Origin: Flavobacterium weaverense
GTDB taxonomy: Bacteria > Bacteroidota > Bacteroidia > Flavobacteriales > Flavobacteriaceae
DNA length: 64,000 bases
Assembly (NCBI RefSeq): GCF_003688495.1
Contig: NZ_REFH01000007.1
Location: 248,001-312,000 of the forward strand
Reading direction: 5' to 3'
The notes under the pieces are model-generated. The model had not been told where the DNA came from. It searched no databases and saw only the letters and a program-made list of their open reading frames with translations. The position numbers and the translations under genes are program-made. Positions 26,436 through 36,503 of the stretch are shown one piece after another. Each line of letters begins with the position of its first letter. Within the stretch, counting starts at the first letter, position 1.

Positions 26436-28853
26436 TTAGAATTTATTCTTAATCTGATTGTAGTCTATAAAGTAGCGTACGCTTATTGAAAAAACGTGAC
26501 TCAAAGCATCGTTGTTCAATAAATTAGTGACGTTGTTTCTAAAATCTTTATTGATATCTCTTTCAAATGCACCAGCGTTATTGCGATATAAAACTGATAT
26601 TTGACTTCCAGGAGCGAACCACCATGAGTATGATAAATCTGTATTCCAGGAATAGAAACTTGAATTTTTATTTACGGTATAACCAGTGTAATCAGCTAAT
26701 CGTCCATTTTGTTGTAGTGACAAAATATTTTTATTTTCAGCGTAAGACCAGTAATGTCTTAAAGATAGATTGAAGGACATTTTACTGTTTAAAGAGTATT
26801 TTCCAGAGAAACTATTAGCATACGTAATTACGTTTCTATTTGCATAAATAATGGTTGCTGGAGTTACTGGATCTAAGTCGTCCTTTAAACGGTCAATAAA
26901 ACCTTTATCGTTATTGTCTCTGTAAAAATTGATATTATAATTTATCGATATTTTATCATTGAAACGATATCTAGGACCAAAAGCAAAGCCATAAGAATTT
27001 CGGCCCTCCTCGTTGTAAATTTGGTAAGAAGGATTAAAATCAACAGCAAAACTTTTATTATAGTCAGTAGAAATGTATAAAGACATATTTATTTTTGCTG
27101 GAGTGATCAAGTAACGATCAGCTGTTCTGGATTCATAATAATCGTACGTTTCAAGCGGATTCACATTTAGTCCCATGCCTAAAGAAAGATTCTTCTTAGT
27201 GCTCGAATTAATTTGGAAATTAATATCTCCAGACTGAATTTTTCCAGTTTCTTTTTGAAATTGTGAATAAGCATTTAACCTTGCAGTAAAACTATTGAAA
27301 ATCTTAGTTGGATTTAAAATCCTATAACTTGTATTTCCATAAAAGCTGTAATAATTTGTCTCAAAATTTATTCCTAAATCATTGTTATCAAAATCTTTAG
27401 TAGTAATGTCGGCACCAATTCCGTAGCGATACTTTCCGCTTGTTTCTGAAAAGTTTAATTGAGAATTAATTCCTTTTTTATTGTCTGTAGCATTGATATA
27501 GCTGTATTTAAAATCGCCATTCAAGCTGTACGTATTTTTTTTAGTATTTAAATCCCAAACTAATGCACTAACATTTCCATCTCTAAACCCTCCGTTTCGC
27601 GTAACATTTGTATTTACAAACGCAATCGAGGAATTTTTGCGAAAGCGCTGATCTAATACTAAAACATTATAATTAGAGAGTGGTTCCACGACTTCTTTTC
27701 TAACGGTTTTGTTGTCGTTGTTTAGTATTGTTGCTGATGTTTTTTCGGTAACTGCATTTAGTATTCCTATTCCCAAACCATCCTTAGTTCTCCCCGATAT
27801 TTTTAATGCATTGATGAGGTTGATGCTTGCAGGATTATCGATGATTTCTTCATTAGCTTCAATAGTGGGATAAACGGATGGATTTCCTCCAATTCTTCGA
27901 GAGTACACTAAATTTCCTTTACTAAACAAATCTGTACCTTCTGTAAAAAACGGTCTATTTTCATTAAACTGTTGCTCAAAAGGTCCTAAATTTAGAATTT
28001 GATCGTCATATTTTGTCTGTCCAAAATCTGGAACTAGAATCATATCAAGTGTGAAAGCATCATTTATTCCGTACTTTAAATCAAGACCGCCTTTTATTGT
28101 TCCAGTTGTTTTTTGGCGAGAATTTGCATTCACATAAAAAGATGAATAAGGTAAAAGAAATAGTCGAGTAGGAGGTTTTATATTTTCAATTCCCTCTAAA
28201 ACACCTGATTGTTGGGTAAAAGTACCAAGCTTTGAATCGATGAAGTTCCAAGTATATTTTTGTCTGTCGCGCCTAATTTCTCTAAAGAAATTCAGCCCCC
28301 AAGTTTGCTTACTTTCTCCAGAGAATCGCAGTGCAGCATATGGAATGCGCATTTCCACAACCCAACCTACATCGGTAATTACAGCTTTACTGTTCCAAAC
28401 CGCGTCCCAAGAGTAGTCTTCACCATTAGTATCTGTTGTAATACAATCTGCTTGACCATCTGCGGCATTGACAAAAAATTGAAAATCTTGTTGACCGTCA
28501 TTGTATCCATTAATGAAAACGCCAAATAAATCAGAGGTCCCAAAATTATCTCTCTGCGTAATTTCTTTTAATATTTTTTGTGGATTTTCGTCATATAGCA
28601 TCGCACCTATATAGATGGCATCGTTGTCATATAAAACCCGAATTTCAGTTTTCTTGCTATCTGGAATCTTTTTTCCATTATCAGGATCAAACATAATAAA
28701 GTCGGTTGCGATTTCCGCTGATTGCCAGATACTTTCGTCTAATTTTCCATCAATTTCAATTTTTTCAGAAATGAATTTAGTTTGTAAAACTTTTTTTTGG
28801 CTGTAGCCAAAGAGCGAAAATAGAAGGGAAATTGTTACGAGATACTTTTTCAT
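26436..28853 (-). CDS. DUF5916 outer-membrane protein with CBM9-like domain (second of a tandem pair)
   Basis: This exported protein has 805 residues and a signal peptide (MKKYLVTISLLFSLFGYSQ). Residues 25-215 form a carbohydrate-binding-family-9-like domain: KIDGKLDESIWQ, then YDNDAIYIGAMLYDE and QTWGLNFFREIRRDRQKYTW. The remaining 590 residues are beta-rich and end in SVRYFIDYNQIKNKF; a C-terminal Phe is typical of outer-membrane barrels. The family often sits in carbohydrate or metal-uptake settings but has no settled role. The next gene (28988-31381) is a close paralogue, so the pair arose by tandem duplication. No sus genes are nearby. Confidence 0.83.
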   Translation of the reverse strand: MKKYLVTISLLFSLFGYSQKKVLQTKFISEKIEIDGKLDESIWQSAEIATDFIMFDPDNGKKIPDSKKTEIRVLYDNDAIYIGAMLYDENPQKILKEITQRDNFGTSDLFGVFINGYNDGQQDFQFFVNAADGQADCITTDTNGEDYSWDAVWNSKAVITDVGWVVEMRIPYAALRFSGESKQTWGLNFFREIRRDRQKYTWNFIDSKLGTFTQQSGVLEGIENIKPPTRLFLLPYSSFYVNANSRQKTTGTIKGGLDLKYGINDAFTLDMILVPDFGQTKYDDQILNLGPFEQQFNENRPFFTEGTDLFSKGNLVYSRRIGGNPSVYPTIEANEEIIDNPASINLINALKISGRTKDGLGIGILNAVTEKTSATILNNDNKTVRKEVVEPLSNYNVLVLDQRFRKNSSIAFVNTNVTRNGGFRDGNVSALVWDLNTKKNTYSLNGDFKYSYINATDNKKGINSQLNFSETSGKYRYGIGADITTKDFDNNDLGINFETNYYSFYGNTSYRILNPTKIFNSFTARLNAYSQFQKETGKIQSGDINFQINSSTKKNLSLGMGLNVNPLETYDYYESRTADRYLITPAKINMSLYISTDYNKSFAVDFNPSYQIYNEEGRNSYGFAFGPRYRFNDKISINYNINFYRDNNDKGFIDRLKDDLDPVTPATIIYANRNVITYANSFSGKYSLNSKMSFNLSLRHYWSYAENKNILSLQQNGRLADYTGYTVNKNSSFYSWNTDLSYSWWFAPGSQISVLYRNNAGAFERDINKDFRNNVTNLLNNDALSHVFSISVRYFIDYNQIKNKF

Positions 28854-28987
28854 GACACGATTGATTTGATTGATTGATGTATTTATGAAAAAACCAAAAT
28901 AGCGCGAAAGGAAGAAAAGACCAGTTTACTGAATAGTTTGTTTTAATAGACTCGCTTTTCAGTTGAATGTTACACTTTAGTATTAAA

Positions 28988-31381
28988 TTAAAATTTATTT
29001 TTAACAGAGTTGTAATCTATAAAATAGCGAACGCTTATTGAAAGCACATTGGTTAGATCGCTATTAAATATATTTTTAAGATTTCTTGAAAGATCTTTTT
29101 CTACTGTAGAAGCGCGTTCTAAGCCATAATTGCGATACAAAATAGAAAGCTCACTTCCTGGTGCAAACCACCAAGAATAGGATAGGTCAAAGTTCCAAGA
29201 ATTAAAATTTCTATCCTTGTTTAAGTTGTAAGTTGTGTTTGGCGTCAAATAGCCATTGTTTTGTAAAGTTAAAAAATCATGGTTTTTAGAATATGACCAA
29301 TAGTATCGTGCCGTCAAATTGATGGTCATTTTATTATTTAAAGAATATTTTCCAGTAAGATCATTTTGCAAGATTTCTCGATTTCTTTCTGTAAATACAG
29401 TTCCTAAATTATCAAAATCTACCCATCCACGATCGTTCTTCATTTTTGTATATTCTAAGGCATACGCAAGAGATAGTTTATCATTGAAGCGGTATTTTGG
29501 ACTGGCGTAAAATCCGTGCGTCAATCTTTTATCCTCATCAAATTTTGTGAAATTAAAAGTCATATCTAATGTTAAAGCATTGTTTCTATTTAATTCGAAA
29601 CCAAAGTAAGAAGCGACTCTTTTAGGAACATAAACATATCTGCCATACTCCCTTGGCTCGTAGAAATCAAATGTTTTTAATGGGTTAATAATTATTCCTA
29701 ACTCAAAATAATCATTGCCCAAGAAAGTTCCTTTTAGCACTGTTTTATACCAACCTTCTTGAACTTTTCCGGTAGTGTTTTGAATTTCTAGATTTAGTTC
29801 TTGTTCAACTTTTAGAGTATTGAATACTTTAGTAGGGTTTAAAATACGGTAACTCCCATTTGCCAGAGCACCATGGTAATTAGTATAAAAAATTATCCCC
29901 AAATCATTAATATCATAGTTCTCTGAAATGTATTTTCCCGAAAGTAAATAACGATATCTTCCATTTGTTTTTTCGAAATTTAAGGCTGTTTTGTAGCCAT
30001 TGTAATCTTTTATTGTGTTGACATGGCTAAATTTAAAATCTCCATATAAGTTATAAGTGTTCTCTTTTGTATTCAAATCAAAAACCAATGCGGTGGCGTT
30101 AGCATCTCTAAAATTTCCATTTCGTGTCGTATTGGCATTAATAAAGGATACAGACGAATTTTGATTAAATCGTTGATCAAGAACGATCATATTATAATTG
30201 GTCAGTGGTTCGATAACTTCTTTACGCGATTCATTAGTATCGCTATTAAATATAGTTGCTTTAGTTTTTTCGGTAACAGCGTTCAAAAAACCAATGCCCA
30301 ATCCATTTTCTGTTCTACCCGATATTTTTACAGCATTTAGTAAATTAACAGTGCTGGGATAATTATTAATTTCTTCATTAGTAGCTGTTTCAGGTTCAGA
30401 GCTTGGTTCGCCACCAATTCTTCTAGAATAAAATAAGCCACCTTTATTAAATAAATCAGTGCCTTCTGTGAAGAAAGGTCTGTTCTCTTCAAATTTTTGT
30501 TCGAAAGGAAGTAAATTCAAAATAGCATTATCAAATTTTGTTTGGCCAAAATCAGGAACTAAAATCGCATCTAATGTAAATGAGTCATTGATACCATATT
30601 TAATATCTAATCCAGCTTTTAAAGTAGTGTCAGAACCAATGTCGCTCTGTTGATAATAAGCCGAAGTATAAGGTATTAAGAAAAGTCGAGTAGGGGTTTT
30701 TATATTTTCGATTCCTTCAAGAATTCCTGCTTGAGGTATCACGGCGCCAATTTTAGTATCTATATGATTCCAAGTGTATTTTTGAACATCGCGCTTAATT
30801 TCTCTCATAAAATTTAAGCCCCAAGTTTGTTTTTGTGATTTAGAAAAACGTAAAGCTGCGTAAGGAATTTTCATTTCAACGACCCAACCAAATTCTGTCA
30901 GCAATACTTCACTGTCCCAAATTGCATCCCATGTAAAATCCTCGAAATCTTCAGTTGCTAAACAGTCCATTTGAACACCGGCTGCGCTTACAAAAAACCT
31001 AAAATCTTGTTGTCCGTCATTGAATCCATTTATGTAAACAGAAAAATGATCAGAAACTCCAAAAACATCTCTATTCGTAATCTCTTTTTTAATTTTATTA
31101 GGTTCATCGTCGTATAATAACGCTGATATATAGATCGCATCATTGTCATACAACACTTTTACTTCTGTTTTTTTACTTTCGTTAATTGGCTTTCCATTAT
31201 CTGGCTCAAACATTACAAAATTTGAAGCAACAGCAGCTGATTTCCAAATTTCTTCGTTTAATTTACCATCGATGGTTATGTCCTCTGTCGTAGATTTAGC
31301 TTGGAGTGTCTTTTTTTGACTGTAAAGATTAAAATTATATAATAGTAAAAAAAGCAGGCTTAGATAGCGAAAATATGACAT
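28988..31381 (-). CDS. DUF5916 outer-membrane protein with CBM9-like domain (first of a tandem pair)
   Basis: This protein of 797 residues is closely similar to the next gene along its whole length. Shared blocks include TIDGKLNEEIWKSAAVASNFVMFEPDNGK, NRPFFTEGTDLF, YSRRIGGEPS, SGRTENGLGIGFLNAVTEKTKATIFN, and the ending VRYFIDYNSVKNKF. A signal peptide (MSYFRYLSLLFLLLYNFNLYSQ) precedes the CBM9-like domain, and the C-terminal barrel ends in Phe. The order on the minus strand is this gene, then its copy after 134 bases. Divergence is greatest in the barrel strands and loops, which fits adaptation of the two copies to different ligands (inference). Confidence 0.83.
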   Translation of the reverse strand: MSYFRYLSLLFLLLYNFNLYSQKKTLQAKSTTEDITIDGKLNEEIWKSAAVASNFVMFEPDNGKPINESKKTEVKVLYDNDAIYISALLYDDEPNKIKKEITNRDVFGVSDHFSVYINGFNDGQQDFRFFVSAAGVQMDCLATEDFEDFTWDAIWDSEVLLTEFGWVVEMKIPYAALRFSKSQKQTWGLNFMREIKRDVQKYTWNHIDTKIGAVIPQAGILEGIENIKTPTRLFLIPYTSAYYQQSDIGSDTTLKAGLDIKYGINDSFTLDAILVPDFGQTKFDNAILNLLPFEQKFEENRPFFTEGTDLFNKGGLFYSRRIGGEPSSEPETATNEEINNYPSTVNLLNAVKISGRTENGLGIGFLNAVTEKTKATIFNSDTNESRKEVIEPLTNYNMIVLDQRFNQNSSVSFINANTTRNGNFRDANATALVFDLNTKENTYNLYGDFKFSHVNTIKDYNGYKTALNFEKTNGRYRYLLSGKYISENYDINDLGIIFYTNYHGALANGSYRILNPTKVFNTLKVEQELNLEIQNTTGKVQEGWYKTVLKGTFLGNDYFELGIIINPLKTFDFYEPREYGRYVYVPKRVASYFGFELNRNNALTLDMTFNFTKFDEDKRLTHGFYASPKYRFNDKLSLAYALEYTKMKNDRGWVDFDNLGTVFTERNREILQNDLTGKYSLNNKMTINLTARYYWSYSKNHDFLTLQNNGYLTPNTTYNLNKDRNFNSWNFDLSYSWWFAPGSELSILYRNYGLERASTVEKDLSRNLKNIFNSDLTNVLSISVRYFIDYNSVKNKF

Positions 31382-31569
31382 ATTTTAGTAGTTGAATCGA
31401 AACAAAAATAATAAAATTAACATAAGAATATCAGATTTAAAGGTGTTTAACTCAATAATAAATCATAATTTTCGTTATAAGAAGAATAAAGTTCTGTTAA
31501 ATAGATTTTCATTTCTATTTTTTACCGTAAGTTTGCAACCCGAGTTAATTAGTAACTAAAAGAAAATCA

Positions 31570-32292
31570 ATGATTTATACAATAATTCCTACTATTTTAT
31601 TTGTACTTGCTTCAGTTATTCCTAACAACACAATATCTTCTGATACGAAGATTTCAAAACCCACCGTTTACGCTAAAACCTTAGAAACTACTGTTGAAGC
31701 TAAAATTGAAACTGCTTACAGTAATTTACACTCTAAAAAGTTTGCATTACCAAAATTAGAAAGCTTTGCCGTTGCTTTAAAGGGATATTATTCTTTAAAA
31801 GAAAAAGGCTTAATCAAGAAAGACATTCTTACTATAATCGATTTTAGTATGTCTTCAAATACAAAAAGACTTTGGGTTATTAATTTAATTACTGGAGATG
31901 TACTCTTTAATTCTTTAGTAGCTCATGGAAGAAATACGGGTGAGGAGTTTGCCTCTAATTTCTCAAATGCTAATGAATCTTTTAAAAGTAGTTTAGGATT
32001 TTATTCTACTGGCGAAATTTACAATGGTAAACACGGAATGTCACTTCGTCTTGACGGTTTAGAAAAAGGAGTGAATGATAATGCAAGAGCAAGAGGCGTA
32101 GTAATGCATGCAGCTGATTATGTTTCAGATTCTTTTATAAAAAACAATCATAGATTAGGAAGAAGTCAAGGTTGTCCTGCTGTTCCTAATGAATTATCTA
32201 AAGAGATTATTAGTATGATAAAAGACAAGTCATGTTTTTTTATCTATCATCCTTCTAGAGTTTCTAAATTTGGAACGAAATCACTTTCTTAA
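31570..32292 (+). CDS. L,D-transpeptidase-like murein enzyme (YkuD_2 type)
   Basis: This exported protein of 240 residues has a hydrophobic N-terminus (MIYTIIPTILFVLASVIP). The catalytic segment VVMHAADYVSDSF (His) and RLGRSQGCPAVP, with the nucleophile at Cys202, matches the murein L,D-transpeptidase catalytic family. LWVINLITGDVLFNSLVAHGRNTG is the conserved strand before it. It may form or trim 3-3 crosslinks or attach proteins in peptidoglycan. The gene is single, divergent from the DUF5916 pair, and ends in its own terminator. Confidence 0.88.
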   Translation: MIYTIIPTILFVLASVIPNNTISSDTKISKPTVYAKTLETTVEAKIETAYSNLHSKKFALPKLESFAVALKGYYSLKEKGLIKKDILTIIDFSMSSNTKRLWVINLITGDVLFNSLVAHGRNTGEEFASNFSNANESFKSSLGFYSTGEIYNGKHGMSLRLDGLEKGVNDNARARGVVMHAADYVSDSFIKNNHRLGRSQGCPAVPNELSKEIISMIKDKSCFFIYHPSRVSKFGTKSLS

Positions 32293-32362
32293 TTAGAAAC
32301 TGAGTTTTATAAGTCAGAAAGTACTCTTTCAAGGCACATTCAGATATACTTCATACAATTAT

Positions 32363-32416
32363 AATTCCCTGTAGATTCTAGTTTAGATGCTAAATTAGAA
32401 TTTATAGGGAATTTTT
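32363..32416 (+). terminator. terminator after the L,D-transpeptidase-like gene
   Basis: AATTCCCT (32363-32370) and AGGGAATT (32406-32413) form the base of a long hairpin, with inner ATTCTAGTTTAG pairing to CTAAATTAGAAT, then a T run. Confidence 0.8.
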
Positions 32417-32516
32417 CATTATTGTAATTTTGATTTTTTTGGAAAATTGCCAAGTTCTTATTTCTGAAGTATTATCAGCAAATTTAAATATCGCGAGTTT
32501 CACGACACTGCAAACT

Positions 32517-32957
32517 CTATTTCAATTCTTTGTACATTACAACGTGCTCACCAACACCTGATATTTCAAAAGGTTCCCCTTTTATCTTGTATCCCATTTT
32601 TTTATAAAAACCAGTTGCTTCTTGTCTTGCGTTAAACCAAATTAAATCGGTTTTCTCTTCAGCACAAAATTCTTCAGCATTTTGAATTAACAGATCACCA
32701 AAACCTTTTTTCTGACTTTCTTTTAAAACTGCCATTCCCCGAATTTGAAATTGATTTTTCAAACTAAATAATTCGGTATTTGCTTTAAATAAAGACACTA
32801 CTCCTGAAAGGTTTTCATCTTTATATAATCCAATATGAACGGTTGTTGGTAAATTATCTCCATCAAAAGTGCAAGTTTGGATAGGTTTTCCAATTCGAAG
32901 GACCAGATGTCGGACAGGAATTACTTCTAAAGCGGTTATTTTTCTTATATTTATCAT
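32517..32957 (-). CDS. GNAT family N-acetyltransferase
   Basis: This is a cytoplasmic acetyl-CoA-dependent acetyltransferase of 146 residues. The acetyl-CoA binding signature is visible: FQIRGMAVLKESQKKGFGDLLIQNAEEFC, where the Q/R-x-x-G-x-G/A motif reads QKKGFG. IWFNARQEATGFYKKMGYKI is the GNAT C-terminal strand. The acceptor cannot be told from sequence. It is a single leftward gene. Confidence 0.88.
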   Translation of the reverse strand: MINIRKITALEVIPVRHLVLRIGKPIQTCTFDGDNLPTTVHIGLYKDENLSGVVSLFKANTELFSLKNQFQIRGMAVLKESQKKGFGDLLIQNAEEFCAEEKTDLIWFNARQEATGFYKKMGYKIKGEPFEISGVGEHVVMYKELK

Positions 32958-33083
32958 CAGATTTTTAATTCTTTTTTAGTGCTTTTAAATTTATAATAAT
33001 TTCATATTAAATTCTTTATGATTGTAAATGGCTTTATAGTAGCAAAGTTTAAAGTTTACTTTTAGACTTTTTCAAAAAAAAAC

Positions 33084-33115
33084 TTGCATTCAAGCAAACT
33101 TATTAATTATATTTG
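33084..33115 (+). promoter_or_regulatory. promoter of the tRNA-Gly pair
   Basis: TTGC at 33084-33087 as the -33 box and TATATTTG at 33108-33115 as the -7 box (TAnnTTTG) are spaced 20 bases apart, and the tRNA begins 14 bases later. Confidence 0.6.
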
Positions 33116-33128
33116 CACCGTTGTTAAT

Positions 33129-33201
<73 letters not shown>

Positions 33202-33246
33202 CTAAATTTCAAATTTATTTTGAAATTTTATTTTACTGTTTATAAT

Positions 33247-33319
<73 letters not shown>

Positions 33320-33321
33320 CT

Positions 33322-33350
33322 AAAACCTCAAACTCTGTTTGAGGTTTTTT
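33322..33350 (+). terminator. terminator after the tRNA-Gly pair
   Basis: A perfect 12-bp stem AAAACCTCAAAC/GTTTGAGGTTTT with loop TCT is followed by a T run, directly after the second tRNA. Confidence 0.88.
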
Positions 33351-33358
33351 TGTTTTGT

Positions 33359-34066
33359 CTATTTTATAAAACTAAGATCTTTTCCACTTTCTAATTCCAC
33401 AGGAGTATTGTTCTGCGTAAATAAACGCGCAGTTAAATTTCCTTTTAAAGTGATTTTATCTCCTTTTACATCAAGCCAACTTCCTTCTCGAAGTCCTAAT
33501 ACAGGAACTGAATTATAAGCATGGAATTCTTTAATTCTAGTTTCTCTTGTCTCGCCCATGTGATTCGAATTTAAGTCGGGATCTAAATAATGAGGATTTA
33601 AATTAAATGGAATTAAGCCTAGTGTTTGAAAACTTGGCGGATAAACTATCGGCATGTCATTTGTAGTTTGCATTGAAAGTCCGCATATATTACTGCCGGC
33701 GCTAGTTCCTAAATATGGAGTTCCATTCTTTACAGCTTCTGAAAGAGTTCTCACGATATTGTTTTTATACAATTGTGAAACAAGAACAAATGTGCTTCCT
33801 CCACCAGTAAAAATACCTTCGGCATTTTTAATTGCTAATGCTGCATCTTCAAATTCATGGACTCCAGTTACGTTTTTATTTATTTTGGCGAAAGCCAATG
33901 CAACTTTTGTTGTGTACTCCTCATGCGAAATTCCTCCAGGTCGAGCATAAGGTATAAATAGAATAGTATTGCAGTTTTTAAAATGTATTTCTAGCTCTGG
34001 TAATAAATAATCTAGAAAATCACCATTATTTATTGATGATGAGCTTGCGATTAATATGTTTTTCAT
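33359..34066 (-). CDS. pepE: dipeptidase E (alpha-aspartyl dipeptidase)
   Basis: This cytoplasmic serine peptidase of family S51 cleaves dipeptides with N-terminal Asp. The nucleophile motif GTSAGSN is around residues 120-126 (Ser122), preceded by GIFTGGGSTFVLV and followed by LNPHYLDPDLNSNHMGETRETRIKEF. The latter holds the family His and Glu. Its 235 residues match PepE. The gene is single, leftward, and convergent with the tRNA pair. Confidence 0.93.
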   Translation of the reverse strand: MKNILIASSSSINNGDFLDYLLPELEIHFKNCNTILFIPYARPGGISHEEYTTKVALAFAKINKNVTGVHEFEDAALAIKNAEGIFTGGGSTFVLVSQLYKNNIVRTLSEAVKNGTPYLGTSAGSNICGLSMQTTNDMPIVYPPSFQTLGLIPFNLNPHYLDPDLNSNHMGETRETRIKEFHAYNSVPVLGLREGSWLDVKGDKITLKGNLTARLFTQNNTPVELESGKDLSFIK

Positions 34067-34213
34067 TTTTATATTTCTTAATTTATGCTAAAGATAGAGA
34101 TAAGGTTATTTTATTTCAAACTTTTAATTAACATTTTTTTACCAAGGCATTAGCAGTTAATTTAGAAGGCATTAGGATACTTTTACGTGCTATCAATTAC
34201 AGCTTTTGAAACT

Positions 34214-34969
34214 ATGATTAGAATTGTGTATTTATTTTTGGCTCTTGCATCAGCTAATATTTGGGCGCAACAAATGCCAAGAACACAATTGAAAGGTAAA
34301 GTTTTTGCTGAAATAGCTGCTTTAGATGGCATTTATGTAATAAATCAAAAAACCGAAAAGACTTCGATTACAAATCAAGAAGGTGAATTTACAACTTTTG
34401 CAACCGTGGGAGATACTTTGGTTTTTTCCTCGACACAATTTCGGGAAATGAGAATAGCTTTAACTAGTAAGGATTTTGAAGATAAGCTTGTCACTGTGAA
34501 AATGAACGCTGTAATAAATCAACTTGATGAGGTGATTGTAAGTAATAGAATTAATTCTGTTTCGATGGGAATAATTCCAAAAGGTCAGAGATCTTATACT
34601 CCGGCAGAACGAAGATTAAGCACGGCTACAAATTTAAATGCATCTGCAAATGTAGGTACAATGATGGGCGGGTCAATTTCTGCAGATCCATTGCTTAACT
34701 GGATTTCTGGTCGGACTAAGATGCTAAAGAAAGAATTAGAAGTTGAAAAAAAAGAATCCTACCTCAGACAGCTTGAAAATATGTTTGATGCAAATTTTTA
34801 CGTCAACAAATTAAAAATCCCTTCAGAATACGTAAAAGGTTTTGAATATTATGCTGTGGAAAATGAAAGTTTTGTTACTATTTTAAAATCTAAAAATGTA
34901 GCTACCATAACTTTTCTAATAAGTGAATTAGCTATTAAATATAAAGAAATTATCGCGTGTGAAAATTAA
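34214..34969 (+). CDS. secreted carboxypeptidase-regulatory-like protein, array member 1
   Basis: From the ATG at 34214 the protein has 251 residues and a signal peptide (MIRIVYLFLALASANIWAQ). A GTG at 34187 would add nine residues before it and is less likely. Residues 30-115 look like a carboxypeptidase-D regulatory-like beta sandwich: LKGKVFAEIAALDGIYVINQKTEK, then TSITNQEGEFTTFATVGDTLVFSS. After that comes a shared C-terminal region starting IIPKGQRSYTPAERRLSTAT. Two following proteins share it, so the array arose by duplication. I do not know its function. Confidence 0.72.
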   Translation: MIRIVYLFLALASANIWAQQMPRTQLKGKVFAEIAALDGIYVINQKTEKTSITNQEGEFTTFATVGDTLVFSSTQFREMRIALTSKDFEDKLVTVKMNAVINQLDEVIVSNRINSVSMGIIPKGQRSYTPAERRLSTATNLNASANVGTMMGGSISADPLLNWISGRTKMLKKELEVEKKESYLRQLENMFDANFYVNKLKIPSEYVKGFEYYAVENESFVTILKSKNVATITFLISELAIKYKEIIACEN

Positions 34970-35687
34970 AATTACATTACAGCTACTCTTTTTTTTAGTG
35001 TTCCATTTCGCCACTTCGCAAATAAGAGAAGTGAAGGAAATTAGCGGTTTAATAACTGCCGACTCCGTATCTGTGGAGCGGGTAAATATTGTAAATACTA
35101 CAACTGAGAAAGCAACAATTTCAGATACCAATGGTAATTTTAAATTATTAGTTAGCGTAAATGACATCTTGATTTTTACGGCTGTTAATCTTGAAACTGT
35201 TCGAAAGAAAATTGTTTCAGAAGATTTAGTGAAGGATTTTTTGACCGTTAATATGATTTCTCGAAGTGTACTGCTGAAAGAAGTAGTAGTTAATGAAGCA
35301 ACCATTTCCGCAGAGAGTTTGGGAATAATTCCATACGGACAGAAAAAATACTCAGCCGCCGAAAGAAAATTATATACGGCAACTTCTGGAAATGGAATAG
35401 ATGGATTACTTAATACCATTTCTGGGCGAAAAGCGATGTTGAAAAAAGAGATTATTGTAGAGAAAAAGGAGCGACTCTTAGCTCGTATTGATGTGCTGTT
35501 TGAAGATCATTATTATCTCGAAACTTTAAAAATTCCTAAATTGTACATAAAAGGATTTCAGTATTACTGTGTAGAAGATGTTCCTTTTGCTAATGCACTT
35601 CGCGCTAAAAACAAAGCCTTAGTCATGTTTTTGATTGTAGAACTTGCTGAAACTTATAATGAAATAATTGCTGTTGAAATCAAGTAG
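34959..35687 (+). CDS. secreted carboxypeptidase-regulatory-like protein, array member 2
   Basis: The protein has 242 residues and starts at GTG 34959, overlapping the previous stop by 11 bases; the signal peptide is MKIKITLQLLFFLVFHFATSQ. A CarboxypepD_reg-like domain (EISGLITADSVSVERVNIVNTTTEK, then SDTNGNFKLLVSVNDILIFTA) is followed by the shared C-terminal block SLGIIPYGQKKYSAAERKLYTAT and YIKGFQYYCVEDVPF. Overlap with its neighbours suggests translational coupling within one operon. The role is unknown. Confidence 0.7.
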   Translation: MKIKITLQLLFFLVFHFATSQIREVKEISGLITADSVSVERVNIVNTTTEKATISDTNGNFKLLVSVNDILIFTAVNLETVRKKIVSEDLVKDFLTVNMISRSVLLKEVVVNEATISAESLGIIPYGQKKYSAAERKLYTATSGNGIDGLLNTISGRKAMLKKEIIVEKKERLLARIDVLFEDHYYLETLKIPKLYIKGFQYYCVEDVPFANALRAKNKALVMFLIVELAETYNEIIAVEIK

Positions 35688-36438
35688 AATTATAATTTTA
35701 TTTTTCCTTCTAATCCGTCAAATTTCTTTTGGTCAGGTCGCTAATGAAAAAATGATTTATGGTAATATCATATTAGATTCTAATGATGCTAGTGCAGTGC
35801 ATATACTAAACGTAGTAAATGGAAAAACAAGCGAAAATAACAAAGAAGGTTATTTTTATATTTCGGCTAAAATAAATGATGTCTTAGTTTTTACAGCAGA
35901 AAACTTAGAATCCCATCGGTTAAAAATCAATTCTACTATTTTTTTATCTGGAGAATTTTTTGTAAAAATGTTTCCTAAAACAATACAACTTAAAGATGTG
36001 GTTGTGAAAAAAAGTAATTTTTCGGCAGTGTCATTAGGTATTCTGTCTAAGGAACCTAAGAGATATTCTCCAGCTGAACGGAAATTACAAACTGCCGGCG
36101 ATTTTAAACCTATAATGTTACTTAATTTGATAGGTGGTACGATGCCACTTGATCCGTTGATAAATAAGATTAATGGTAGAACAAAGAGATTAAAGAAGTT
36201 GGTGGCTCTAGAGCAGAAAGAAATTTATCTCAACAAGATTTCTGAATTGTATCCACGGGACTTTTTTACCAACACTTTAGGCATTTCCTCTAAGTACGTT
36301 AGTGGTTTTAAATATTATAGTGTCGAAAACGATGCTTTTTTGAAGGTGCTAACTTCTAACAATGCAGATGAAATTACTTTTTTTATGATTACATTAGCTA
36401 AGGAATATAAAGCACTTATCCTTATTGAAAAAAAATAA
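35674..36438 (+). CDS. secreted carboxypeptidase-regulatory-like protein, array member 3
   Basis: This is about 254 residues long from TTG at 35674; TTG 35668 is also possible. Both overlap the previous gene. The signal peptide (KSSRIIILFFLLIRQISFGQ) precedes the same domain order as members 1 and 2. The C-terminal block reads SLGILSKEPKRYSPAERKLQTAG, later KYVSGFKYYSVENDAF. The start codon is not certain because no ATG precedes the signal peptide. The function is unknown. Confidence 0.68.
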   Translation: MKSSRIIILFFLLIRQISFGQVANEKMIYGNIILDSNDASAVHILNVVNGKTSENNKEGYFYISAKINDVLVFTAENLESHRLKINSTIFLSGEFFVKMFPKTIQLKDVVVKKSNFSAVSLGILSKEPKRYSPAERKLQTAGDFKPIMLLNLIGGTMPLDPLINKINGRTKRLKKLVALEQKEIYLNKISELYPRDFFTNTLGISSKYVSGFKYYSVENDAFLKVLTSNNADEITFFMITLAKEYKALILIEKK

Positions 36439-36503
36439 GTGCATCGTGATTTTTCCTAATAATAAATTTTCTCTAAAGGTATAAAACGTAAAACCACTCC
36501 AAA

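Noticed and set aside
33202..33246. Hairpin in the spacer between the two tRNA-Gly genes as a terminator.
   Set aside because: It has no clear T run after it and the promoter and final terminator suggest one transcript, so it is more likely a processing spacer.
34928..35419. 163-residue open frame on the minus strand.
   Set aside because: It is antisense to members 1 and 2 of the secreted array, which have signal peptides and shared motifs; the minus frame has neither.
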